The notes below the pieces were generated by a model. That model worked only from the letters and a program-made list of their open reading frames with translations, did not search any database and was not told the origin of the DNA. A DNA stretch of 64,000 nucleotides, from NCBI RefSeq assembly GCF_003112775.1, contig NZ_BFCH01000048.1:62001-126000 (forward strand), written 5' to 3'. Below, piece after piece: positions 22,886 through 31,411 of the stretch. The position numbers were made by a program, and so were the translations under genes. Numbering within the stretch: position 1 is the first letter of the stretch; each line of letters begins with the position of its first letter. The stretch comes from Mycobacterium montefiorense (GTDB lineage Bacteria > Actinomycetota > Actinomycetes > Mycobacteriales > Mycobacteriaceae).

Positions 22886-24019
22886 TCAGCCCGAACGTAT
22901 TTCGACGGTGAACTCGCGGCCGCCAATTCGGATGTGATCACCGTCGGCGAGACTGGCACTGCCGCGAATGCGATTGCCCTGTACCTCGACACCGTTGGTG
23001 GAGCGTAGATCGGTGATCACGAACCCGGTGCCGCCGTCGGTGATCGCGGCGTGGTAGCGGCTGACGTCGTTGTCGTCGAGCACGATGTCGTTGTCGGGGA
23101 AACGCCCGATCCGGGTGGTGGCGTCGTTGAGCCGGTACTGCCGACCGGCTTTGTCGCGCAACAACACAACGGCGGACGCGCGGATCGCAACGGCCGCATC
23201 GTCGGGCGCGTCGACGCTGACTTTCAGCGTGGTCACGGCTGCCCGGGTGGTAGCCGGTGGTTCCTGACGCAGGATCCGCTCATGTAACTCGGTGACCGTG
23301 GGCCCCGGATCGATGCCGAGCCCGTCGGCCAGGGCGGTCTTGAGTCGCCGATACGCACCGAGAGCGTCGGACTGGCGCTCGGTCACGTAGTAGGCGGTCA
23401 TCAGCTGCGCCCAAAGTCGTTCCCGGTAAGGATGTTCGGCGGTAAGCGCCTCGAGTTCACCGATGACGGCTTCCGCGCGCCCGCAGGCGATCTCCGCCTC
23501 GGCGCGCGCAGTGTGGACCGCGGCCTTGTCTTCGGTCAACGCGGTGGCGAACGCATCGACAAAGGCGAAGTCGCGCAGATCGTCGAGGACCGGCCCGCGC
23601 CATTCGCGCAACGCGGCGGACAGGTGGCTGCTGGCCTCCTCGAAGCGTCCCACCGCGGCAGCCTGCGCGCCCGCGGCCTTCTCGGCGCCGAAACGGCCGA
23701 TGTCGCAGTCGGCGTCTGCGGCGCTGAGTTGATAGCCGGGCGGGACGCTGGCCAGCACCTGGTTGGATTCGGCCGCCGCGGTGCGCAGCAACCGCCGCAA
23801 GTTGGACACGTGGGACTGGATGCTGATCCGCGCGGCGGGCACCGGATCCTCGTCCCAGACCGCGCTGATCAACGAGTCGACGGATACCGGCCGGTTGCGG
23901 TTGATCAGCAGCATCGCGAACACGGCTCGCTGCTTCGGGGCGCCCAAGGACATCCTGGTGCCGTTGGCTGTCAGCAGCAACGGCCCCAGCACGCCGAACC
24001 CGAGACCTGAGTCCGTCAT
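22886..24019 (-). CDS. embR: SARP-FHA transcriptional regulator EmbR
   Basis: 377 residues. An OmpR-like winged helix (about 8-95: FGVLGPLLLTANGTRMSLGAPKQRAVFAMLLINRNRPVSVD) is followed by the bacterial transcriptional activation domain (about 100-250: FEEASSHLSAALREWRGPVLDDL, ITAYY-type TAYYVTERQSDALGAYRRLK). A C-terminal FHA domain (about 290-375) contains TRIGRFPDNDIVLDDNDVSRYHAAI and DLRSTNGVEVQ, with the phosphothreonine-binding Arg, Ser and Asn. In M. tuberculosis EmbR is phosphorylated by PknH and activates embCAB, but lies far from it. Here it is divergent from embA across 139 bases, as reported for M. avium. Confidence 0.92.
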   Translation of the reverse strand: MTDSGLGFGVLGPLLLTANGTRMSLGAPKQRAVFAMLLINRNRPVSVDSLISAVWDEDPVPAARISIQSHVSNLRRLLRTAAAESNQVLASVPPGYQLSAADADCDIGRFGAEKAAGAQAAAVGRFEEASSHLSAALREWRGPVLDDLRDFAFVDAFATALTEDKAAVHTARAEAEIACGRAEAVIGELEALTAEHPYRERLWAQLMTAYYVTERQSDALGAYRRLKTALADGLGIDPGPTVTELHERILRQEPPATTRAAVTTLKVSVDAPDDAAVAIRASAVVLLRDKAGRQYRLNDATTRIGRFPDNDIVLDDNDVSRYHAAITDGGTGFVITDLRSTNGVEVQGNRIRGSASLADGDHIRIGGREFTVEIRSG

Positions 24020-24158
24020 CGCATTGAATGGTTTCAGACCTGACCGCAGAAATGTATGAAACTTCGAAGGTGTCCGGCAGGTCTGCGCGCGCTCACCCGC
24101 CCGTTGCGCGGCCCCGCGTGCTCACCCGACAAAGCACCGTCGCTTACCATCGGACCCC
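24020..24158. promoter_or_regulatory. Divergent embR-embA promoter region
   Basis: 139 bases between two divergent starts (embR ATG at 24019, embA GTG at 24159). It must hold both promoters and probably the EmbR binding site. I see no strong -10/-35 pair or long palindrome by eye. Confidence 0.5.
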
Positions 24159-27100
24159 GTGCCCCAAGACGGTAATGAGCGATCGCAGCGGATCCTCCGC
24201 TTGGTCGCCGTCGTCGCCGGGCTTGCGGGCCTGCTGTTGTGCCTCACCGTTCCGTTGCTCCCGGTCAAGCAGACCACCGCGACCATCGCCTGGCCGCAGG
24301 GCACGGTGAACGGGCACGTCACCCAGATCACCGCGCCCCTGGTGTCCGGGGCACCGCGCGCGCTCGACATCTCCGTCCCCTGCCCCGCGATAGCCACCCT
24401 GCCGCCCCGCGGCGGATTGGTGGTCTCGACCCTGCCGATCGGCGGCGTGGACTCGGGCAAGAACGGGTTGTTCGTTCGTGCCGACAAGGATGTGGTCGTC
24501 GTCGCCTTCCGGGACACGGTCGCCGCGGTGGCCAAGCGCTCGGCCATCGCCGCCGGCGCCTGCAGCGTGCTGCACGTCTGGGCCGACGCGGGCGCCGCGG
24601 GTGCCGATTTCGTCGGCCTGCCGGGCGCCGCCGGGGTGCTGCCCGCCGAGAAGAAGCCCCAGGTCGGGGGCATCTTCACCGATCTGAAAGTGGCCGCGGA
24701 CCCGGGGTTGTCGGCCCGGGTCGACATCGACACCCGGTTCATCACGACGCCGACAGCGCTCAAGAAGCTGGTGATGGCGGCGGGTGCGCTGGCGGTGCTG
24801 ATCGCCATCCTCGCGCTGGCCGTGCTGGATCGCCACAGCCGCGGCGGGACGCTGGTCAACTGGCGATCCCCGATCGCCTGGCTGTCGCGCTACCGTCCGT
24901 GCGAGCAGCGGGCCACGTGGTGGCGGATCGGCTGGGCCAACTGGCTGACCGATGCGGGTGTGATCGCGACGCTGCTGGTCTGGCATGTCATCGGCGCCAC
25001 CTCGTCCGACGACGGCTACAACCTGACCATCGCGCGGGTAGCGCCGAAAGCCGGGTATGTGGCGAACTACTACCGCTACTTCGGGACCACCGATGCGCCG
25101 TTCGACTGGTATCTCTCGGCGCTCGCCAAGCTGGCCTCGGTCAGCACCGCGGGCGTGTGGATGCGGCTACCGGCCACGCTGGCCGGGATCGCCTGCTGGC
25201 TGATCATCAGCCGCTGGGTGCTACGCCGGCTCGGACCCGGCAAGGGCGGCCTGGGATCCAACACGGTGGCGGTGCTGACCGGTGGCGTGGTTTTCCTGGC
25301 GGCGTGGCTGCCGTTCAACAACGGCCTGCGCCCCGAGCCGCTGATCGCCCTCGGCGTGATCGTCACCTGGATGCTCGTCGAGCGCGCGATCGCGTTGCAG
25401 CGGCTGGCTCCGGCCGCGGTCGCGATCGCGGTGGCGATGCTGACCGTGACGCTGGCGCCGCAGGGGTTGATTGCCGTCGCCGCCCTGCTGACCGGGGCGC
25501 GCGCGATCGCGTCGATCGTCCGGCGCCGCCGGGCCACCGACGGGTCGGTCGCGCCGCTGGCCGTGCTAGCCGCGTCGCTGTCGCTGATCCTGGTGGTGGT
25601 GTTCCGCAGCCAGACGCTGGCGACGGTCGCCGAGTCGGCTCGCATCAAATACAAGGTCGGGCCGACGATCGCGTGGTACCAGGATTGGCTGCGCTACTAC
25701 TTCCTCACGGTTGAGTCGAACCCCGACGGATCGATGGCGCGGCGCTTCGCGGTGCTGGTGCTGTTTCTGTGCCTGTTCGGGATGCTGGTGGTGATGCTGC
25801 GCCGCGGCCGGGTGCAGGGGCTGGCCAGCGGTCCGGCCTGGCGGCTGATCGGCACCACCGCGCTCGGCCTGCTGCTGCTGACGTTCACGCCGACGAAGTG
25901 GGCCGTGCAGTTCGGGGCGTTCGCCAGCCTGGCCGGCGCGCTCGGCGCGGTCACCGCGTTCGCGTTCGCCCGCATCGGCCTGCACAGTCGCCGCAATCTG
26001 ACGCTTTACGTGACCGCGCTGCTGTTCGTGCTGGCGTGGGCGACCTCGGGCATCAACGGCTGGTTCTACGTCGGCAACTACGGAGTGCCGTGGTTCGACA
26101 TCCAGCCCGTCGTCGCGAGCCACCCGGTGACGTCGATGTTTTTGGCGCTGTCGATAGCGACCGGGCTGCTGGGTGCTTGGCAGCACTTCCGGATGGACTA
26201 CGCCGGACACACCGAGATCAAGGAGAACCGGCGCAACCGCGTGCTGGCGTCCACCCCGCTGCTGGTGGTCGCGACGATCATGGTGCTGGGCGAAGTCGGC
26301 TCGCTGGCCAAGGGGGCAGTGTTCCGGTACCCGCTCTACACCACCGGCAAGGCGAACCTCGCGGCTATCACGTCCGAACTGTCGCCCACCAGCTGCGCGA
26401 TGGCCGACGACGTGCTAACCGAACCTGATCCCAATGTCGGCCTGCTGCAGCCAGTTCCGGGCCAGAAGTTCGGCCCCGGCGGCCCGCTCGGCGGTGCTAA
26501 CCCGGTCGGGTTCAAACCGGACGGGGTGGGCGATGACTTGAGGTCGTACCCGGTGGTGACCAAACCAGGGGTGGTGAATTCCGACGCGTCGCCCAACAAG
26601 CCCAACGCCGCGATGAGTGACTCCGCGGGCACCGCCGGCGGGAAAGGCCCGGTCGGGGTGAACGGGTCGAACGTGGCACTACCGTTCGGCCTCGACCCGG
26701 CCCGCACGCCGGTGATGGGCAGCTACGGCGAGAATTCGCTGGCGGCCACCGCCACCTCTTCCTGGTACCAATTGCCTGCGCGCACACCGGACCGCCCGCT
26801 GGTAGTGGTCTCCGCGGCGGGAGCCATCTGGTCGTACAAGGAGGACGGCACCTTCACCTACGGGCAGTCGCTGAAACTGCAGTGGGGTGTCGCCCGCCCC
26901 GATGGGACCACTGCGCCACTCACCGAGGTGCAGCCCATAGACATCGGGCCGGAGCCGGCCTGGCGCAATCTGCGGTTCCCGCTGAGCTGGGCGCCGCCGG
27001 AGGCAAACGTGGCACGCATAGTCGCCTACGACCCGAACCTGAGTGAGGATCAGTGGTTCGCATTCACACCGCCGCGGGTCCCGGTGCTGCAAACCCTGCA

Positions 27101-27482
27101 GCAGTTGATCGGTTCGCAGAACCCGGTGCTGATGGACATCGCGACTGCCGCGAACTTCCCATGCCAGCGGCCGTTCTCCGAACATCTTGGCGTGGCCGAG
27201 CTTCCCGGCTACCGCATCCTGCCCGATCACAAGCAGACGGCGGCGTCGTCGAACGGGTGGCAGGCGGGCGAGGCCGGCGGTCCGTTCCTGTTCGCGCAGA
27301 CGTTGTTGCGGACCTCGACGGTCTCGACGTACCTGCGCGGCGACTGGTATCGCGATTGGGGATCGGTCGAGCAGTACTTCCCACTGGTGCCGAGTGATCA
27401 GGCGCCGAACGCCGCCGTCGAACAGGGTGTGATGACCGTGAACGGCTGGAGCCGGCAAGGACCGATTCGGGCACTACCGTGA
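24159..27482 (+). CDS. embA: Arabinosyltransferase EmbA
   Basis: 1107 residues, GTG start. GT-C arabinosyltransferase that works with EmbB on the terminal hexa-arabinofuranoside of arabinogalactan. First membrane helix VAVVAGLAGLLLCLTVPLLPV, catalytic Asp pair D284-D285 in ATSSDDGYNLTIARV, and the periplasmic-loop motif TFTPTKWAVQFGAF. The C-terminal carbohydrate-binding domain includes YLRGDWYRDWGSVEQYFPLVP. The middle periplasmic insert (about 790-850) is rich in Gly, Pro and Asn and is a little longer than in M. tuberculosis. Its stop overlaps the embB start (GTGA). Confidence 0.96.
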   Translation: MPQDGNERSQRILRLVAVVAGLAGLLLCLTVPLLPVKQTTATIAWPQGTVNGHVTQITAPLVSGAPRALDISVPCPAIATLPPRGGLVVSTLPIGGVDSGKNGLFVRADKDVVVVAFRDTVAAVAKRSAIAAGACSVLHVWADAGAAGADFVGLPGAAGVLPAEKKPQVGGIFTDLKVAADPGLSARVDIDTRFITTPTALKKLVMAAGALAVLIAILALAVLDRHSRGGTLVNWRSPIAWLSRYRPCEQRATWWRIGWANWLTDAGVIATLLVWHVIGATSSDDGYNLTIARVAPKAGYVANYYRYFGTTDAPFDWYLSALAKLASVSTAGVWMRLPATLAGIACWLIISRWVLRRLGPGKGGLGSNTVAVLTGGVVFLAAWLPFNNGLRPEPLIALGVIVTWMLVERAIALQRLAPAAVAIAVAMLTVTLAPQGLIAVAALLTGARAIASIVRRRRATDGSVAPLAVLAASLSLILVVVFRSQTLATVAESARIKYKVGPTIAWYQDWLRYYFLTVESNPDGSMARRFAVLVLFLCLFGMLVVMLRRGRVQGLASGPAWRLIGTTALGLLLLTFTPTKWAVQFGAFASLAGALGAVTAFAFARIGLHSRRNLTLYVTALLFVLAWATSGINGWFYVGNYGVPWFDIQPVVASHPVTSMFLALSIATGLLGAWQHFRMDYAGHTEIKENRRNRVLASTPLLVVATIMVLGEVGSLAKGAVFRYPLYTTGKANLAAITSELSPTSCAMADDVLTEPDPNVGLLQPVPGQKFGPGGPLGGANPVGFKPDGVGDDLRSYPVVTKPGVVNSDASPNKPNAAMSDSAGTAGGKGPVGVNGSNVALPFGLDPARTPVMGSYGENSLAATATSSWYQLPARTPDRPLVVVSAAGAIWSYKEDGTFTYGQSLKLQWGVARPDGTTAPLTEVQPIDIGPEPAWRNLRFPLSWAPPEANVARIVAYDPNLSEDQWFAFTPPRVPVLQTLQQLIGSQNPVLMDIATAANFPCQRPFSEHLGVAELPGYRILPDHKQTAASSNGWQAGEAGGPFLFAQTLLRTSTVSTYLRGDWYRDWGSVEQYFPLVPSDQAPNAAVEQGVMTVNGWSRQGPIRALP

Positions 27483-30400
27483 GCGTCATCGACCACGAAG
27501 AAAAGTCAGCCACCGGCGGGCGCCGTACCCGCGACGACGTCCGGCTCACCCGGTGGGTCGCCACGATCGCCGGGCTTGTCGGCTTTGTGTTGTCTGTCGC
27601 GACACCCCTGTTGCCGGTGGTGCAGACAACCGCGATGCTGAACTGGCCTCAGAACGGCCAATTGAATAACGTTACGGCGCCGCTTATTTCACTGAGCCCA
27701 GTCGACGTGACGGCCAGCGTGCCATGTGCTGTGGTCCGCGACCTGCCGGCCGACGGCGGTGTGGTGCTGAGCACCGCACCCAAGAAGGGCAAGGACGCCG
27801 CCCTCAATGCGTTGTTCGTCGTCGTCAACGGCAAGCGCGTCGACGTCACCGACCGCAACGTCGTGATCGCCAGCGCGTCACGCGAGCAGGCAGAGTCGCC
27901 GCAGTGCCAGCGCATCGAGATAACCTCCACGCACGCCGGCACTTTCGCTACCTTCGTCGGTTTGACCGATCCGGCGGGTAAGCCGCAGTCCGGCGGCTTC
28001 GCCGATCCCAACCTGCGGCCGCAGATCGTCGGGGTGTTTACCGATCTGACCGGTCCCGCGCCACCCGGGCTCAAGTTCTCGGCGACCATCGACACGCGAT
28101 TCTCCACCACCCCAACGACACTCAAGCTGCTGGCGATGATCGGCGCCATCCTGTCCACCATCGTCTCGCTGGTCGCGCTGTGGCGGCTGGACCAGCTGGA
28201 CGGTCGCAGGATGCACCGCCTGATCCCGACTCGCTGGAAAAAGTTCACCTTCGCCGACGCCACGGTGATTTTCGGGTTCGTGCTGTGGCATGTGATCGGG
28301 GCGAACTCCTCTGACGACGGTTACATCCTGGGCATGGCCCGGGTCGCCGACCACGCCGGCTACATGTCCAACTACTTCCGTTGGTTCGGCAGCCCGGAGG
28401 ACCCCTTCGGTTGGTACTACAACCTGCTGGCGGTGATGACCCACGTCAGCGACGACAGTCTGTGGATACGACTGCCCGACCTGATCGCCGGGCTGGTGTG
28501 CTGGCTGCTGCTGTCGCGTGAGGTGCTGCCGCGGTTGGGGCCCGCCGTAACGTCGAGTAAGGCAGCGAACTGGGCGGCGGGCATGGTCCTGCTGACCGCG
28601 TGGATGCCGTTCGACAACGGTCTGCGCCCCGAACCCATCATCGCGCTGGGTTCGTTGCTCACTTGGGTCCTGATCGAACGCACGATGTGCGCCTCACGGC
28701 TGACCCCGGCTGCCCTGGCGGTGGTGACCGCGGCATTCACCTTGGGTGTACAGCCGACGGGGCTGATCGCGGTGGCCGCGCTGGTTGCCGGTGGTCGTCC
28801 GATCCTGCGAATACTGGTGCGCCGCCATCGCCTGGTCGGGACCTGGCCGCTGGTGGCCCCGATGCTGGCCGCCGGTTTCGTCATCCTCACCGTGGTGTTT
28901 GCCGACCAGACGTTGTCAACGGTGTTGGAAGCCACCAGGATTCGCACCGCGATCGGGCCCAGCCAGGCGTGGTACACCGAGAACCTGCGTTACTACTACC
29001 TGATCCTGCCCACCGTCGACGGGTCGCTGTCGCGCCGATTCGGCTTTTTGCTGACCGCGCTGTGCTTGTTCACCGCGGTGTTCATCATGTTGCGGCGCAA
29101 GCGCGTTCCGGGAGTGGCTCGCGGGCCGGCATGGCGACTGATGGGTGTCATCTTCGGCACCATGTTCTTCCTGATGTTCACCCCGACCAAGTGGGTGCAC
29201 CATTTCGGGCTGTTCGCCGCGGTGGGCGCGGCGATGGCCGCGCTGACGACCGTGCTGGTGTCGCCCAAGGTGCTGCGTTGGTCGCGCAACCGGATGGCGT
29301 TCCTGGCGGCGCTGTTGTTCGTGTTGGCGCTGTGCTTCGCCACCACCAACGGTTGGTGGTACGTCTCGAGCTATGGCGTGCCGTTCAACAGCTCCATGCC
29401 GAAAATCGGCGGAATCACAATCAGCGGAATCTTTTTCGCACTGTTCGTGATTGTCGCCGTATACGCGGCCTGGTTGCACTTCGTGGACACCAGCCATGGC
29501 GAGGGCCGGCTGGCGCGCGCTCTGACAGCGGCTCCGATACCGCTCGCGGCCGGTTTCATGGCGCTGGTGTTCGTGGCGTCGATGGTGGCCGGCATCGTGC
29601 GCCAGTACCCCACCTACTCGAATGCCTGGGACAACCTGCGCGAATTCAGCGGCGGCTGCGGTCTGGCCGACGACGTGCTCGTCGAGCCCGACAGCAATGC
29701 CGGCTTCATGACGCCCTTTCCGGGTGATTACGGTCCGCTGGGCGCGCTGGGCGGTGTCAATCCGACAGGCTTCACCCCCAACGGAGTACCGGAACGCACA
29801 CTGGCCGAAGCGGTTCGGGAGACCGCGGTGCCGCAGCCCGGAACGGACTACGACTGGTACGGGCCGACCAAACTGAAGGCGCCGGGCATCAACGGATCGA
29901 CGGTCCCGCTGCCGTACGGCCTGGACCCCGCTCGGGTTCCGATGGCGGGCAGCTACACCAGCGGCGCGCAGCAGCAGAGCAGGCTGGCGTCGGCGTGGTA
30001 CCAGCTACCGAAGGCCGACGCCGGACATCCCCTGGTGGTGGTGACCGCCGCGGGCGCGATCGCCGGCAACAGCATCCTGCACCACCACACCAACGGGCAG
30101 ACGGTTGTCCTGGAATACGCCCGGCCCGGCCCCGGCGGCGAACTGGTGCCGGCCGGTCGCCTGGTGCCCTACGACTTGTACGGGGAGCAGCCGAAGGTCT
30201 GGCGCAACCTGCGCTTCGCCCGGTCCGAAATGCCGGCGGACAGCGTCGCCGTACGAGTGGTGGCCGACGACCTGTCGCTGACCCCCGAGGACTGGACCGC
30301 GGTGACCCCGCCCCGGGTACCGGAGCTGCGCTCGTTGCAGGAATACGTCGGCTCGACGCAGCCGGTGCTGATGGACTGGGCGGTCGGACTCGCGTTCCCG

Positions 30401-30712
30401 TGCCAGCAGCCGATGCTGCACGCCAACGGTGTCGCCGAGATCCCGAAGTTCCGCATCACCCCGGACTACACGGCGAAGAAGCAGGACACCGACACCTGGC
30501 AGGACGGCGTCAACGGCGGCCTGCTGGGCATCACCGACTTACTGCTGCGGGCGCACGTGATGTCGACTTACCTGTCGCACGACTGGGGCCGCGACTGGGG
30601 ATCGCTGCGCGAGTTCGAGACCATCGCCGACGCCCAGCCCGCACAACTCGACCTGGGCGCCGCGACCCGCACCGGCTGGTGGTCGCCCGGCCAGATCCGG
30701 ATCAAGCCGTAA
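27479..30712 (+). CDS. embB: Arabinosyltransferase EmbB (ethambutol target)
   Basis: 1077 residues, GTG start overlapping the embA stop. It has the same architecture as EmbA and EmbC, with catalytic D279-D280 in ANSSDDGYILGMARV. The residue matching M. tuberculosis Met306, the main ethambutol-resistance position, is Met286 (codon at 28334-28336), and the preceding Ile is kept, so the region has the susceptible-type sequence. The C-terminal domain (from about residue 720) contains YLSHDWGRDWGSLREF. No gene of the embCAB series follows. Confidence 0.96.
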   Translation: MSVIDHEEKSATGGRRTRDDVRLTRWVATIAGLVGFVLSVATPLLPVVQTTAMLNWPQNGQLNNVTAPLISLSPVDVTASVPCAVVRDLPADGGVVLSTAPKKGKDAALNALFVVVNGKRVDVTDRNVVIASASREQAESPQCQRIEITSTHAGTFATFVGLTDPAGKPQSGGFADPNLRPQIVGVFTDLTGPAPPGLKFSATIDTRFSTTPTTLKLLAMIGAILSTIVSLVALWRLDQLDGRRMHRLIPTRWKKFTFADATVIFGFVLWHVIGANSSDDGYILGMARVADHAGYMSNYFRWFGSPEDPFGWYYNLLAVMTHVSDDSLWIRLPDLIAGLVCWLLLSREVLPRLGPAVTSSKAANWAAGMVLLTAWMPFDNGLRPEPIIALGSLLTWVLIERTMCASRLTPAALAVVTAAFTLGVQPTGLIAVAALVAGGRPILRILVRRHRLVGTWPLVAPMLAAGFVILTVVFADQTLSTVLEATRIRTAIGPSQAWYTENLRYYYLILPTVDGSLSRRFGFLLTALCLFTAVFIMLRRKRVPGVARGPAWRLMGVIFGTMFFLMFTPTKWVHHFGLFAAVGAAMAALTTVLVSPKVLRWSRNRMAFLAALLFVLALCFATTNGWWYVSSYGVPFNSSMPKIGGITISGIFFALFVIVAVYAAWLHFVDTSHGEGRLARALTAAPIPLAAGFMALVFVASMVAGIVRQYPTYSNAWDNLREFSGGCGLADDVLVEPDSNAGFMTPFPGDYGPLGALGGVNPTGFTPNGVPERTLAEAVRETAVPQPGTDYDWYGPTKLKAPGINGSTVPLPYGLDPARVPMAGSYTSGAQQQSRLASAWYQLPKADAGHPLVVVTAAGAIAGNSILHHHTNGQTVVLEYARPGPGGELVPAGRLVPYDLYGEQPKVWRNLRFARSEMPADSVAVRVVADDLSLTPEDWTAVTPPRVPELRSLQEYVGSTQPVLMDWAVGLAFPCQQPMLHANGVAEIPKFRITPDYTAKKQDTDTWQDGVNGGLLGITDLLLRAHVMSTYLSHDWGRDWGSLREFETIADAQPAQLDLGAATRTGWWSPGQIRIKP

Positions 30713-30795
30713 TAACCGCGGCGAAAACACTTGCATTGCATAAGTTTTGCAATTTAATCGGCCGCAATTTGGCACCGGTAAAATAGCCGCAACAA

Positions 30796-30823
30796 TTGAC
30801 GCTTGAGTAATTCTTTCTAATTG
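30796..30823 (+). promoter_or_regulatory. Possible promoter in AT-rich gap after embB
   Basis: TTGACG (30796-30801) is followed after 16 bases by TAATTG (30818-30823), a loose sigma-A-like pair about 70 bases before the secreted-protein gene at 30896. The 183-base gap is unusually AT-rich for this genome. It also contains TTGCA-TAAGTTT-TGCAA (around 30738-30754), a small dyad of unknown role. Confidence 0.3.
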
Positions 30824-30895
30824 GTTTAATTCCGGCGAATAAAGGTCAATATCTATTCCGCTGTGAAGCAGCAAACACGGGGGAAAGGGTGGCCG

Positions 30896-31402
30896 ATGCA
30901 AACATGGAAGGGCCTAGCCGCATGCGGGGCGGCATTTACCGCAGCGATGGCCCCGGTGGCGACCGCGGGGATCGCTATAGCCGGGGCCGAAGCCGGGACG
31001 ATTGTCGTGTTGGACAGCAAGCTCAGGCGTTGCGATTTCAGCCTGATAAGCACCGTGCCCATGGTGCCGCGGTCCGCCCTGGGCACCGGTGAAGTGATCA
31101 TTCATTCCACCGGGGGGAAAGCGAGCGCGGAGGTGCATCTGTCGGATGCACCCGAGCCGGGAACCCACTTCGACGTCGGCCTGATTCAGGAACCTCGGCC
31201 CGCGGCGGGCGGCTGTGGCCCGGGAAGTACGGGCACCGCCTATTCCGGCCTTGACACCGACGGGGCCGGCGGCGGAATGACGACGGTGTCGGACACCATT
31301 CGGCAGGGCACGACTGGGGTCTGGGTGATTATCTCGCGGCCGAATCCGAATTCCCAGAACCCGGCCGAGTTCTACACCTCGGAGTTCGTCGCACCGGTAT
31401 AA
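30896..31402 (+). CDS. Putative secreted protein downstream of embB
   Basis: 168 residues from ATG 30896, with a GGGGGAAAGGG ribosome site just upstream; a GTG at 30863 in frame is less likely because that site would lie inside the gene. The N-terminus (MQTWKGLAACGAAFTAAMAPVATAGIAIAGAEA) is a signal peptide. The mature part has two Cys (RRCDFS and GGCGPG) and a beta-rich Gly/Thr pattern (GTGEVIIHSTGGKASAEVHLS, GVWVIISRPNPNSQNPAEFYTSEF). I do not recognise the family by name; similar small exported proteins of unknown role occur in mycobacteria. The next gene starts 9 bases later. Confidence 0.65.
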   Translation: MQTWKGLAACGAAFTAAMAPVATAGIAIAGAEAGTIVVLDSKLRRCDFSLISTVPMVPRSALGTGEVIIHSTGGKASAEVHLSDAPEPGTHFDVGLIQEPRPAAGGCGPGSTGTAYSGLDTDGAGGGMTTVSDTIRQGTTGVWVIISRPNPNSQNPAEFYTSEFVAPV

Positions 31403-31411
31403 CGTCGCGGC

